Source: an uncultured Lachnospiraceae bacterium (GTDB taxonomy: Bacteria > Bacillota_A > Clostridia > Lachnospirales > Lachnospiraceae). Taken from it: a stretch of 64,000 nucleotides of DNA. Each line of letters starts with the position of its first letter. The stretch's first letter is position 1. Location: assembly GCA_902801585.1 (NCBI GenBank), contig CADCIU010000006.1, forward strand, positions 1 to 64,000, read 5' to 3'. The notes beneath the pieces are model-generated. The model saw only the letters and a list, made by a program, of their open reading frames with translations, did not search any database and had not been told where the DNA came from. Shown piece by piece: positions 17,509 through 26,935 of this stretch. The position numbers and the translations under genes are program-made.

Positions 17509-17564
17509 GATTATTTGTGAGTATTCCTTACTTTGATCAAAAGTATTTAAGAATGCATAGTATG

Positions 17565-17595
17565 CAAAAAAGAGCACTTCGGTGCTCTTTTTTTT
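17565..17595 (+). terminator. Rho-independent terminator of fba
   Basis: AAAGAGCAC-TTCG-GTGCTCTTTTTTTT: a nine-pair stem with a UUCG tetraloop and long T run. Confidence 0.9.
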
Positions 17596-17622
17596 AACGA
17601 AATATCGGGTATGGTGTATAAT
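17594..17622 (+). promoter_or_regulatory. Probable promoter of the CPBP-repeat gene
   Basis: TTAACG (17594-17599), 17-base spacer, TATAAT (17617-17622) preceded by TG. It overlaps the end of the fba terminator. Confidence 0.5.
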
Positions 17623-17715
17623 AAATAGGAACTGCTGAAAAAGATGTCCCGATCAGGGAACAGTCTGCGAAAGAGATAAGGAGCACAGATTATATATTTG
17701 GGAGGAGAAAACACT

Positions 17716-19260
17716 GTGGATAAGGAAAAAGATCTACATGAAGAAATCGGAGCAGAAACCTCATATAATCCGGGAGGGTTTGCCGATCCGGAGGTGACCG
17801 CTGATGCGGATACGACAACGAATGTGGGCGAGACCGCTGATGCAGACGTAACAACGAGTGCAGATACGGCCGCAAGTGAAGAAACAGCGGCGGATCCGTG
17901 GCCGGCAGCAGACACAGAGACGACGGCGAATACGTCGGCAGCGAATACGTCGGCAGCGGCAGAAGTGCCGGTCCAAAAAAAGAAATCATTCCTGCGCGCA
18001 TCCGGAAGCTGGACGGATATTATTCCGATCGCAGCGATGCTGTCAGTAATTCTTACGTTCATCGGAGCAGCGATATCGGCGATCTTAATGAATACTGTTT
18101 TACCGGTGAGACAGCTTGGGTTATCGCTGTTTCATGATGAAGGGACAGTGGCGTTTCTGCTGGACTATTTTTCCTTCTTCGGAATCTGGCTCCTGTTCAT
18201 GGTGGTGATCACGGTTTTCAAGGACAACCGGCCGATGTGGAAAGCCTTTTGGTACAATCGGCACGGCAACAATTGGAAAGCTGTCCTGATCGGTATTCTT
18301 CTTGGATTCGGAATGAACGGCAGCTGCATTTTCTTGTCATGGCTGCAGGGGGATATTCATCTTTACTTCAATGAATTCAACCCTCTTCTCTTTTTCGCCT
18401 TCCTGTTCTGTGTGATGATCCAGTCCGGCGCGGAGGAGATCGTTGACAGATGCTATCTGTACCAGAAGCTGCGCAGAAGATACCGCTGGCCGGTCATCGC
18501 TGTTTTGTTCAACGCACTGGTATTTATGTCCTTGCATCTTGCTAATCCGGGTGTCACGCAGCTGGGACTGCTGCAGGTGTTCCTGATCGGTGTGCTGTTC
18601 TCGCTGATCGTTTATTTCTGGGACAGCCTTTGGACCGTTATCTGGGCACACACAGCCTGGAACTTCTCTCAGAGCATTGTGTTCGGCCTGCCCAACAGCG
18701 GAATTGTGTCCCAATATTCCGTCTTTAAGCTCGAGGCAGCCTCTGCAAGGGACGGCATTTTCTACAACACAAGCTTCGGTGTCGAGGGAAGTCTCGGTGC
18801 GAACGTGATGATCGGTGTGCTGATCGTTGTGATCCTGATCTATGGACTTGCGACTAAGCGCGGTGAGAAGAGAGACTACTGGCAGGAGCTGGAAGCGGTA
18901 AGTGATGACAGAAAGCACATTTGGGAAGCGGTAGTCCTGTCGATCATTATGGTCGCGATCCTGGCTTCGGTAGTGCTGGGATCCTGGTGGTACGGAAATC
19001 ATCAGGATGAAATTCAGCAGATGATCATAGAGCAGATAGAAGAGCAGGAACAGACGGAAGGACAGGAGCAAACGGCAGAGCCTGCATCTGAACCTGCGCC
19101 TGCGCAGGAGACCGAAGGGCAGGAGCAGACGGCGCCTGCGCAGCAGACAGAAGGACAGGAGCAGACGGCGCCTGCACAGCAGACAGGAGAGCAGGAGCAG
19201 ACGGCGCCTGCGCAGAAGACAGGAGAGCAGGAGCAGACGGCGCCTGCACCGACAAAGTAA
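17716..19260 (+). CDS. CPBP-family membrane protein with acidic N-terminus and C-terminal QEQTAPAQ repeats
   Basis: 514 residues from GTG 17716 (GGAGGAG at 17701); a TTG at 17698 is in frame but lies upstream of that site. Residues 1-95 are low-complexity Ala/Thr/Asp/Glu. Residues about 100-415 carry eight or more helices with CPBP motifs GAEEIVDRCYLY (EExxxR), FMSLHL (H) and AHTAWN (HxxxN). After a last helix, an extracellular-type tail of five QEQTAPAQ(Q/K)T(E/G)G-like units follows. CPBP proteins are intramembrane proteases; the tail may bind cell wall or a partner. It stands alone, upstream of the adhesin gene. Confidence 0.82.
   Translation: MDKEKDLHEEIGAETSYNPGGFADPEVTADADTTTNVGETADADVTTSADTAASEETAADPWPAADTETTANTSAANTSAAAEVPVQKKKSFLRASGSWTDIIPIAAMLSVILTFIGAAISAILMNTVLPVRQLGLSLFHDEGTVAFLLDYFSFFGIWLLFMVVITVFKDNRPMWKAFWYNRHGNNWKAVLIGILLGFGMNGSCIFLSWLQGDIHLYFNEFNPLLFFAFLFCVMIQSGAEEIVDRCYLYQKLRRRYRWPVIAVLFNALVFMSLHLANPGVTQLGLLQVFLIGVLFSLIVYFWDSLWTVIWAHTAWNFSQSIVFGLPNSGIVSQYSVFKLEAASARDGIFYNTSFGVEGSLGANVMIGVLIVVILIYGLATKRGEKRDYWQELEAVSDDRKHIWEAVVLSIIMVAILASVVLGSWWYGNHQDEIQQMIIEQIEEQEQTEGQEQTAEPASEPAPAQETEGQEQTAPAQQTEGQEQTAPAQQTGEQEQTAPAQKTGEQEQTAPAPTK
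19095..19258 (+). repeat. 36-bp tandem repeats at the CPBP gene 3' end
   Basis: About four to five copies of a 36-base unit coding for the 12-residue QEQTAPAQQTGE-like motif, nearly identical at DNA level, so recently expanded or homogenised. Confidence 0.7.
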
Positions 19261-19270
19261 GGTGTCAAGG

Positions 19271-19297
19271 GGAGACAGGGGACGGTTCTCTGTCTCC
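19271..19297 (+). repeat. Dispersed repeat, GGAGACA/TGTCTCC type
   Basis: Same core GGGGACGGTTCT as the other copies but with ends GGAGACA and TGTCTCC. A partial GTGTCAAGG end lies just before it, directly after the CPBP stop codon. Confidence 0.8.
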
Positions 19298-19401
19298 CTT
19301 TAAATTTAGAATCGCGCTTCCTAAGATTTCTTTTTTTCTGATTCCGGGCGTCCGGATTTTCAATGATTGTTAATGGGTCGTCCCGCCTCTCCTTCAAAAA
19401 G

Positions 19402-19428
19402 TTGTCAAAAGAACCGTCCCCCTGACAC
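19402..19428 (-). repeat. Dispersed repeat, TGTCAA/TTGACA type, tandem copy 1
   Basis: Reverse orientation (AGAACCGTCCCC). Its 42-base surrounding unit, starting CTCCTTCAAAAAG, is repeated exactly next door. Confidence 0.85.
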
Positions 19429-19443
19429 TTCTCCTTCAAAAAG

Positions 19444-19470
19444 TTGTCAAAAGAACCGTCCCCCTGACAC
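19444..19470 (-). repeat. Dispersed repeat, tandem copy 2
   Basis: Identical to the copy 42 bases upstream, including the flanking CTCCTTCAAAAAGT. Confidence 0.85.
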
Positions 19471-19895
19471 TTTTTGTGCGAAAATCACTAAATTGGCGAC
19501 TTTCGCATTTTAGGTACCCAAAGGGCTTTCATCAAATTTCTTAAGGTGCTATATTGCCAAATATAAATATGGTTTCCTGTTCTTGATCTTGTCTTTCATC
19601 TGATCAGAAATCATTTCTTAAACCGGCCATATCGGTCAAACTATTCAAACCACCTCAGAAGGCACACGCCGATTCTGAAATTCATCTTTTATCCGATCAA
19701 CTGACACACGAGGTGTTCGCAGAGCAAATCACAAACTTTTTATTCGATTTCCCAATTCATTTTTCCATCAAGGTATGCATAGCGGAGGACTTTGAGCGCT
19801 TATCCGGTCGGCCTTCGTTTACATAACGGCTGATCGGAAGCATTTGCTTCGATCGGCTGTGGCAAAACAGTGACGCACCAGCAGAAAGGAGAAAC
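19471..19895. other. Upstream region of the surface adhesin gene
   Basis: A 425-base AT-richer leader with no gene I can support. It contains an imperfect hairpin (about 19830-19856, GAAGCA/TGCTTC core) shortly before the adhesin ribosome site. No named riboswitch was recognised. Confidence 0.4.
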
Positions 19896-22800
19896 ATGCA
19901 CAACAAGTTAAGGAGCAGAATTATGGCGGCCGCCTTGGCGGCCGCAGCCGCATTGACTTCTGTGATCCCCGGGAAGACCGCAGCGGCAGATCCGGCAGGA
20001 GTCATGGAGAAAGCGGAAGCCGTCGAAGCAGCTGAAAACGGCGGAACGGACGAGAATACTGAAACAGCAGAGGCGGTCGAAAATGCCGGAACAGCCGAGA
20101 CTTCCGAAATGCCGGCAACGGAAGGGAAAACAGAAAGTGAAGATCCCCAAGGAAGCGATGCAGCACCTGATCCGCCGGAACCGGAAGCTGAACCGGACAC
20201 GTCAGGAACATCGGAAGCAGCCGGAACAGCGGACACCTTGTATACAGAACTCGCAAAGGAGGAGGAATCGTCTCAGGAGATCAGGACAGGACGGTTTCTT
20301 CTGAAGTTCGACTCGGAGGGAGGTGTTGTCAAGATCATAGTGGGCAGCGATGAAGGCGCGAGTGAAGACGAGCCTTCTTACATGATTCAGAAGACAGCTG
20401 AAGGCACCGTGCATGTGACGGAGAGAAACGGCAATGAATATGATGCGTCAGAGGTGGAGGACGGCAGTGTTTTGACCATTGAGGAGCAGTCCGGATGCGG
20501 TTTCACCGTTATTGCGGAATCGGCCGAAGGCTATTCGGTGTCAGATTATGTCATCGAGACGGATGCGGGTAGCGCAGCGGAAACCGGGTTCTCGGCGCCG
20601 GCACAGAAGTATTCCTATTCTTTCGAGATTGCGGAGGGCAGCTGCACTGCCGAGATCGCCTTTGCGAGATCAGCGGAAGAGAAAGATAAGGCGGCCCTCA
20701 TGCCGGAGTTCAAGGCCGTAAAGAAGGCCGGAAAATATACGGTCAGGATCCACGCGCCGGTCGGCGTGCTTCCCAAGGGGGCAAAAGCAGAGGTCAGGGA
20801 AATGCCGGAATCGGAGGCAAAGCCGTATGCGGAAAAAGCGGAGGAGATGGCAGACGTCGGCATGGCCGTTGCTGTGATCGATATTACTTTTAAAGATCCG
20901 GACGGCAAAGAGATCAAACCGTCCGGAATGGTCGAAGTGGCCATCGAGAATGCCGCGCAGGAACGAAAGACCATGTCTGTCTATCATGCGGATAGAAGGG
21001 CTGCATCAAAGATGGAACTTGTTCCGTCCAAGGTCGAAGGGACAAGTGTCAGATTTGAAAATGATTCATTTTCACCCTATGTGCTCATGTCTGCGACCGC
21101 AGAGCCAAACTGGCTGGCAGGGGGAACCGGGACAAAGACGGATGTCACGAAGGATGTGAGCGTTAAGTTCAAGTCTTCTGAGATCTTTCGATACAGTGAA
21201 TATAATCTCGGCAATTTTTTTACGGTGATGTATGTGCTGGAAGCAAACGGCACGAAGTCGATCGGCGGATCCGTCTGCGGAGACCCCTACAAGGAGGGGA
21301 GAGGTCTGGAAGGCAGGAAAGCGGAGCGGGTCTATGAATACACGACGCCAATGCTTGTAAAGGCGATGTATTACGGGCAAGGACCCGGGTACAGGACCCT
21401 GCAGAGTGTGACGGGAACGGACAACAAAAACTACAATAACATCATTCTCCATATCACGGCTTCACAGATTTACGCCGCTCTGGGCAGCCGGACCGGCGGA
21501 CGGATGGGCTCCACGAAATCGAGTCCGGGGGACGGTTTCAAGGAGGCAAACGCCAAGGCCAAAGATCTCGCCTATGCATATGCGCACAAATTGGAAAGTC
21601 TGCCCGAGCCGAGCGGCTATTATACGTATGTGGCAGATCCCGGAAGTTCGGGGTATCAGGACTTTCTCTTTAATTCCACTGCGCTCAGCGTCGGTTACCT
21701 CCAGATCAAAAAGGACGTGTATCCGAGTGAAGACGCGATGAAGGCAGAAATCTACAAGAACGCATGCTATTCCAGGGCGGGCGCAAGCTACGGTATTTAT
21801 GACACCGGCGGGACTGCGGAGGTGCTGCGGGGCAAAAAACCGCTGCAGACGCTGGTGACGCTCGCGGACGGGAAGACTCCGGTATCGGAGGCTCTGAGAC
21901 CGGGCAAGTATTATATCGTCGAGCTGTCAGCACCGAAGGGATATGTGCTGAGCAATCTCGTGACAGAAGCGAACGTAAAATCCGGTGAAAAAAGTGCGCC
22001 CGCCGTGGTACAGACATATGATCACTATCAGAAAGTCGGACTGCGGATCATCAAGACGCCCAAGGGTCTGAAGGAAGGGGAGACACCGCCGCCGATGCAG
22101 GGCGCCGTATTTCGTATTTATAAGGACGGCGCCCGTCAAAATCTGATCGGCACTTTGACGACCGGGGAAGACGGGAAGACACCCATCCTCTCCAAGGATC
22201 CGGACGGGAATCCGCTCCCCATGCAGAAAAAGTATTATGTCACCGAGATCACGGCGCCGGAAGGTTACGACAGTGTCGGCAATTTCTGGATTGACGGGAC
22301 ACAGACAGAAGAAGGAAAAGAGTACTCTCTGATCGACAGGACGATCAAAGAGCCGGTGCAGGCATCGTCCGCTGTGCTTCGGATCGTCAAGAAGTCATCG
22401 GACGACAGAAAGGGACCGAGTCTTGCCCATACGCAGTTTGAATTCCGATATTATGACGGAATATACAGATCAGAGAGTGAGCTGCCTGAGAGCCCGACAA
22501 GGACATGGACGATTGAGACCTTTGAGGATGAAAACGGCGAGTACGCGGCGGATTTATACAATTGTCAGGAGAACGGCACTTTTTTGGAAGGAGATGCGTT
22601 CTACCTTGATGAGGCCGGAAAGCCGGTCTTGCCGCTGGGGACCATCGCTGTCACTGAGAAAAAGGCGGCACAGGGATATTATAATGAGCCCGATTTCGGC
22701 GGCGGTGCGGGGATACTGATCGGCAATATTGTGCGGGATGAGACGGGAAAACCCCGCATTGACGTGGTGCAGGGGTCGGCGCTCGTCGGCAGCACTGCGA

Positions 22801-24944
22801 CAGTCACGGACGTGCCGATGGAGCCGGAGATTCGGACAAGTGCCCGTGATGCACAGACCGGCAGTCATCTGGTGTACGCGGGCAGCGGCAGGATTCGGCT
22901 GATCGACAAGGTCTCCTATAAGAACCTGAATGAGAACACGGTCTATATTTTGCTGGGAACGCTGATGGATAAGGCGACCGGTGAGCCTTTTACGGGGGCA
23001 GACGGGTCACCCGTCACCGGAACGACCGTGTTCAGGACGGGAGAGGCGCTCGATGGCAGCGCAGAAGTGGTCTTCGAATTTGAGGGGACCCGGGAACAGC
23101 TGGAAGGAAGGACCCTGGTGGTAAAGGAGGAGCTCACGGCGGACGATTCCAATGAAGACGCAGAACGGATTCCCGGCGCGGCGCACTGGGATCCGGAAGA
23201 CAGGGAACAGACGATTTACTTCCCACAGATCGGGACCACACTGGTACATGAGGATTCCGGACTCCCGCTTGTACCTGCAGGAGCTGAGACGGTTTTGACG
23301 GATACGATCGCCTACAGAAACCTGATTCCGGGCACGGCGTACAGGATCAGCGGAACACTGATGGACAAAGCTTCCGGCAAGCCGCTGCAGATCGGCGGGC
23401 AGACCGTCACGGCCGGTTTGACGTTCACACCTTCCAAAGCGGATGGGACCGTTGACGTTCCGTTCCGCCTGAACACGGAAGGGCTGGAAGGAAAGGAACT
23501 TGTCGCGTTTGAGGAGATCTATGAAGGAGACCGCCTGGTCGCAGATCACAAGGAGCTGCAGGATTTTGACCAGACGATCGTTGTCCCGGGAGTGACAACG
23601 GATGTCTCGATACAGGAAACGGGGACGAAGACGATGCCCGCAGAAGGAAAAAGGATCCTGTGCGATGATGTGCATTATACAGGCCTGATCGCGAACAAAA
23701 CATATGAGATCTCAGGAGAGGTCAAAGTCAAGGAGCACGGAAAGGACTGGGACAGCGCGCAGACAGTCCCGTCGTCGGTTGTGAGTGCCGACGCACATGG
23801 CAGGGGCGAGGTCAAAATAGAGGGCGGCGCAGTGCTGCTTACGCCCTCCGGCAGTGAAAACGAGGTGATTGACGGTGTCGTGACGGTCTCTTTCGAGGTC
23901 GACGGATCGAACCTTCGGGGAAGTAAGCTTGTTGTTGGAGAATCTGTCAAAGTCATACACAAAGAGATCGCCGTGCACAAGGATCTGACAGATGATCATC
24001 AGACCGTCAGCATTCCCGACGGGTGGACGTCCGCGGGCGATGCGGAGTCGGGCAGTCGGGTCGTGATGCCTGACGAAGAGGTTCGCATTGTCGATACCTT
24101 CGAATACAGAAATCTTGTCCCCGGAGAGACCTATGCGGTGCGGCCTCGCGTGATGAAAAAGTCAAGTGCAGGAGAAATTCCTTCCACGCTCACAGAGGCA
24201 AGGTTCGGGGAAGGAACAGAAGGGGCGATGATACAGATCGAGGACAATGCAGCTGTATTTACGCCGGAAGCGGGAGACGGAGCGCTGGAGCTCACACTCG
24301 CGTTTGATGCTTCCGAACTGAAGGGAGAGGATGTTGTTCTGTTCGAGACGGTCAGCCGGAACGATGTGGTCATTTTGCGACATGAGGACATCCATGATGA
24401 GGAACAGACAATCCATTTCCCTTCTATGGGCACCCGTGCGTCGGATCAAAAGGACGGAGACAAGAAGCTCCACTATACCGGGACAGTGACGGTCGAAGAT
24501 ACGATCACATACAGCAATCTCATGCCCGGGAAAGAGTATTATGTTTCCGGCACGCTCATGAATAAGACTTCGGGAAAACCGGCGAGATCCGGAGGCAGAG
24601 ACATCACAGGACATGCGTCCTTCACGGCGGACAGCGGTGAAGGAACGGTGGTCGTCAGATTTACAATGGATGCTTCTGAACTTGAGACCGGGGATTATGT
24701 GGCGTTCGAGGAACTCTACGAGATCCACGCTGGTACAGGAGACAAAGTGCTCGTCGGTGAGCATAAGGATATAGAGGATCAGGCGCAGACAGTGCATCGT
24801 CCTCAGCCGCCTAAATCGCAGACGCCTTCACGCTCCGCGAAAACGGGCGATACAAATGAAATGTATATATGGCTTGGAATCTTTGCGGCCGCGGCAGCGG
24901 GCGCGCTGATCACCCGGAAGGTGTCAAGGGGACGGTTCTTCTGA
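19896..24944 (+). CDS. Large surface adhesin: thioester domain, SpaA-like and VaFE repeats, sortase-type anchor
   Basis: 1682 residues; AAAGGAG precedes the start. Signal peptide at residues 1-30, then an acidic Ala/Glu/Thr-rich stretch to about 125. Residues about 430-600 look like a thioester domain (Cys461 in GSVCGDPYKEG, Gln524 in ITASQIYAALG, KAMYYGQGPGY between), able to bond covalently to host or surface amines. Three SpaA/Cna-B-like domains follow (about 605-970; YYIVELSAPKGY, YYVTEITAPEGY). Five VaFE/T-Q ester-bond repeats occupy about 980-1635, each ending near H.DI.D..QT. A sorting signal SAKTG (Thr1650), membrane helix and basic tail end the protein. The final residues KVSRGRFF are encoded by a dispersed repeat copy, so the tail was probably altered by that insertion. 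Confidence 0.88.
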   Translation: MHNKLRSRIMAAALAAAAALTSVIPGKTAAADPAGVMEKAEAVEAAENGGTDENTETAEAVENAGTAETSEMPATEGKTESEDPQGSDAAPDPPEPEAEPDTSGTSEAAGTADTLYTELAKEEESSQEIRTGRFLLKFDSEGGVVKIIVGSDEGASEDEPSYMIQKTAEGTVHVTERNGNEYDASEVEDGSVLTIEEQSGCGFTVIAESAEGYSVSDYVIETDAGSAAETGFSAPAQKYSYSFEIAEGSCTAEIAFARSAEEKDKAALMPEFKAVKKAGKYTVRIHAPVGVLPKGAKAEVREMPESEAKPYAEKAEEMADVGMAVAVIDITFKDPDGKEIKPSGMVEVAIENAAQERKTMSVYHADRRAASKMELVPSKVEGTSVRFENDSFSPYVLMSATAEPNWLAGGTGTKTDVTKDVSVKFKSSEIFRYSEYNLGNFFTVMYVLEANGTKSIGGSVCGDPYKEGRGLEGRKAERVYEYTTPMLVKAMYYGQGPGYRTLQSVTGTDNKNYNNIILHITASQIYAALGSRTGGRMGSTKSSPGDGFKEANAKAKDLAYAYAHKLESLPEPSGYYTYVADPGSSGYQDFLFNSTALSVGYLQIKKDVYPSEDAMKAEIYKNACYSRAGASYGIYDTGGTAEVLRGKKPLQTLVTLADGKTPVSEALRPGKYYIVELSAPKGYVLSNLVTEANVKSGEKSAPAVVQTYDHYQKVGLRIIKTPKGLKEGETPPPMQGAVFRIYKDGARQNLIGTLTTGEDGKTPILSKDPDGNPLPMQKKYYVTEITAPEGYDSVGNFWIDGTQTEEGKEYSLIDRTIKEPVQASSAVLRIVKKSSDDRKGPSLAHTQFEFRYYDGIYRSESELPESPTRTWTIETFEDENGEYAADLYNCQENGTFLEGDAFYLDEAGKPVLPLGTIAVTEKKAAQGYYNEPDFGGGAGILIGNIVRDETGKPRIDVVQGSALVGSTATVTDVPMEPEIRTSARDAQTGSHLVYAGSGRIRLIDKVSYKNLNENTVYILLGTLMDKATGEPFTGADGSPVTGTTVFRTGEALDGSAEVVFEFEGTREQLEGRTLVVKEELTADDSNEDAERIPGAAHWDPEDREQTIYFPQIGTTLVHEDSGLPLVPAGAETVLTDTIAYRNLIPGTAYRISGTLMDKASGKPLQIGGQTVTAGLTFTPSKADGTVDVPFRLNTEGLEGKELVAFEEIYEGDRLVADHKELQDFDQTIVVPGVTTDVSIQETGTKTMPAEGKRILCDDVHYTGLIANKTYEISGEVKVKEHGKDWDSAQTVPSSVVSADAHGRGEVKIEGGAVLLTPSGSENEVIDGVVTVSFEVDGSNLRGSKLVVGESVKVIHKEIAVHKDLTDDHQTVSIPDGWTSAGDAESGSRVVMPDEEVRIVDTFEYRNLVPGETYAVRPRVMKKSSAGEIPSTLTEARFGEGTEGAMIQIEDNAAVFTPEAGDGALELTLAFDASELKGEDVVLFETVSRNDVVILRHEDIHDEEQTIHFPSMGTRASDQKDGDKKLHYTGTVTVEDTITYSNLMPGKEYYVSGTLMNKTSGKPARSGGRDITGHASFTADSGEGTVVVRFTMDASELETGDYVAFEELYEIHAGTGDKVLVGEHKDIEDQAQTVHRPQPPKSQTPSRSAKTGDTNEMYIWLGIFAAAAAGALITRKVSRGRFF

Positions 24945-24947
24945 CAA
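24921..24947 (+). repeat. Dispersed repeat overlapping the adhesin stop codon
   Basis: GTGTCAA, GGGGACGGTTCT and TCTGACAA. The copy supplies the last seven sense codons and the TGA of the adhesin. Confidence 0.85.
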
Positions 24948-24964
24948 CTTTTACGGGAGCCAAA

Positions 24965-24991
24965 GGAGACAGGGGACGGTTCTCTGTCTCC
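24965..24991 (+). repeat. Dispersed repeat, GGAGACA type, left arm of inverted pair
   Basis: Exactly the reverse complement of 25017-25043; the pair can form a 27-bp hairpin with a 25-base loop between two converging genes and could act as their terminator. Confidence 0.88.
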
Positions 24992-25016
24992 TTTTTAATT
25001 GTGTTGGTTTGACAAA

Positions 25017-25043
25017 GGAGACAGAGAACCGTCCCCTGTCTCC
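25017..25043 (-). repeat. Dispersed repeat, GGAGACA type, right arm of inverted pair
   Basis: Exact inverted copy of 24965-24991, ending ten bases before the lectin gene stop. Confidence 0.88.
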
Positions 25044-25053
25044 CTGCTTGTGA

Positions 25054-26880
25054 TCACTCCCATTCGCAGATATAAGCAGTTGTATCCTGGCCGAAAACGC
25101 CGTCTTTCCAAGATCCGGCAGTCAACTGCAGGTCGATCTCGGCAAAATTGTACCAGCGCGTTTCATTTGTGGGAGCGACGTCTCCGTCGCGTGTGATGCC
25201 CCAGTCTACGAAGCGGGACGTTTTGCCGCTGACCCAGTACCAGCGCCCTTCGGACTCCTCGTCGGAGTAGCCGATAAACGCCCTGTCATAGCCCATATCT
25301 TCTATGTAATCCATAAGGAATTGGTTTTCATCTACATTGTTGATGACAACCAGATCACCACCTATAGACTTGCAGAAGTTTTGTGCTTCACACCAATTGC
25401 TCTTTCCGTTATCGAAAAGGTAGTATTGGTGTCCGTCAAACTTTACAGCATCATCCGGAATACGAACCTGGATCGGCTCATCCACAATACCGTTGTCATT
25501 CCACTGGCAGATAAAATCCGTCGTCTCATGTCCGAATTGGGTATCGTTCCATCTTCCGTTCGCTTCGCTTGAACTGAAGATCGCATAGTCTTCTCCGTCT
25601 GCAGCACCGTTGGGCTCTGTACGTCCCCAGTTGGTGTAGCCGGGCTGCGCATCTGTTACCCACTCCCAGTTGCCCTCGATCTTTTCATCACTATATCCGA
25701 AGATCGCGGTCTCGACACCGCTGTCAAGGCAAAGTTGATACAAGCGGTCATTGAGCTCCTGCGATGTGATGACGGCGAGATGACCGCCCCGATCTTCACA
25801 ATATTGTTCCGCCGCGGCTCTGGAAGAAAGTCCCAGACCGGTGAAGACATAATAGTAATTACCGCCAATCTCCAGAGCATCCGGCGGGATATTCTGGCCA
25901 TTGACCATGGCATGTTCGGGGTCCGCTTCATCTCCGGCAGCTGCTGTCCGGCCGGTAGTGGAGGACTCGGATGATTCTTCTGAAGAATCATGGAGGGGAT
26001 CGACGATAAACAGGATCACTATGACGATCAAAAGAACACCGAGAACAAGGAACGGAGCCCAACCTAAAAGAATTGAGCGGAGTCTGCCGCTGTCCATACC
26101 GTAATCGGGAGGCATACTGCCGCCCGGAGGACGATAGCCGGGAGGCATACCGCCGCCGGAACCGTATCCGGGAGTTCTGCCTCCCACGGCCTGATTGTAA
26201 CCATAAGCACCGCCGCCGGGAGTGTAACCGGGGGTACCGCCGCCGGGAGTGTAACCGGAAGGCATACTGCTGCCGCCCGCGCCATAGCCGGGAGCCCTGC
26301 CGCCGGAACCGTAGCCGGGAGGCGTACTTCTGTCGGCCGGATTATACCCGGGATTCCTGCCGCCGGCTTGATTGTAACCGGAAGGCATGCCGTTGCCACC
26401 CGCACCATATCCGGGATTCCTGCCGCCGGAACCGTAGCCGGGAGACGTGCTCCTGTCGGCCGGGTTATAGCCGGGAGCACTTCTCCCGCCACCGGGATTA
26501 TACCCGGGAGCTCTGCCGCCCCCCGCGGGATTATACTCGGGAGCACTTCCACTGCCGCCGGGATTATACTCGGGAGCTCTGCCGCTGCCGGCGGGATTAT
26601 ACCCGGGAGCCATGCCCCCGCCGCCGGAACCGTAGCCGGGAGACGTGCTCCTGCCGGCGGGATTGTACCCGGGAGCTTTGCCCCCACCGGCGGGATGATA
26701 CTCGGGCGTCCCGCTGTCATCCGGGCCGTACACGGGTGAAGAAGGGCTGCTCACTGTATTTTGACCCAAAGGCTCCGCGTCGGGTGGACGGATTATGCGC
26801 GTTTCATTCAGCGTGGTTCCGCAGTAGATGCATCGATCGCGGTTCGGAGGTGTATTTTTATGACAATAAGGACAAATCAT
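25054..26880 (-). CDS. Membrane-anchored zinc-ribbon protein with two C-type lectin domains
   Basis: 608 residues. An N-terminal zinc ribbon (Cys3, 6, 17, 20) is followed by about 230 residues of PGYGSGG/PGYNPAGG repeats, a transmembrane helix (PFLVLGVLLIVIVILFIVDP) and two C-type lectin-like domains. Domain 1 has AEQYCEDRGGHLAVI, GNWEWV and WGRTEPNG; domain 2 has AQNFCKSIGGDLVVINN, GRWYWVSG and AYICEWE. Zinc ribbon first implies an N-in/C-out protein presenting lectin domains outside. Canonical sugar tripeptides (EPN, WND) are seen in domain 1 (EPNG, RWND) but not in domain 2. It lies 55 bases after the serine-hydrolase-like gene in the same leftward operon and shares its lectin module with the gene at 50726, so I place it in the tubulin-GTPase system. 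Confidence 0.85.
   Translation of the reverse strand: MICPYCHKNTPPNRDRCIYCGTTLNETRIIRPPDAEPLGQNTVSSPSSPVYGPDDSGTPEYHPAGGGKAPGYNPAGRSTSPGYGSGGGGMAPGYNPAGSGRAPEYNPGGSGSAPEYNPAGGGRAPGYNPGGGRSAPGYNPADRSTSPGYGSGGRNPGYGAGGNGMPSGYNQAGGRNPGYNPADRSTPPGYGSGGRAPGYGAGGSSMPSGYTPGGGTPGYTPGGGAYGYNQAVGGRTPGYGSGGGMPPGYRPPGGSMPPDYGMDSGRLRSILLGWAPFLVLGVLLIVIVILFIVDPLHDSSEESSESSTTGRTAAAGDEADPEHAMVNGQNIPPDALEIGGNYYYVFTGLGLSSRAAAEQYCEDRGGHLAVITSQELNDRLYQLCLDSGVETAIFGYSDEKIEGNWEWVTDAQPGYTNWGRTEPNGAADGEDYAIFSSSEANGRWNDTQFGHETTDFICQWNDNGIVDEPIQVRIPDDAVKFDGHQYYLFDNGKSNWCEAQNFCKSIGGDLVVINNVDENQFLMDYIEDMGYDRAFIGYSDEESEGRWYWVSGKTSRFVDWGITRDGDVAPTNETRWYNFAEIDLQLTAGSWKDGVFGQDTTAYICEWE
26110..26720 (-). repeat. Tandem repeats coding for PGYGSGG/PGYNPAGG
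   Basis: Many imperfect units of 15-36 bases rich in CCGGGAG and CCGCCG, inside the lectin gene. They form a Pro/Gly/Tyr-rich disordered linker. Confidence 0.75.
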
Positions 26881-26935
26881 GAATTAAGCTCCTGACCTGT
26901 AGTGCTGAATGCCGGACTTCAATGCGTCATCCGGT

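Noticed and set aside
26110..26720. Regular short repeats resembling a CRISPR array
   Set aside because: Units are adjacent without unique spacers, vary in length, and are in frame inside a coding region (PGYG/PGYN repeats).
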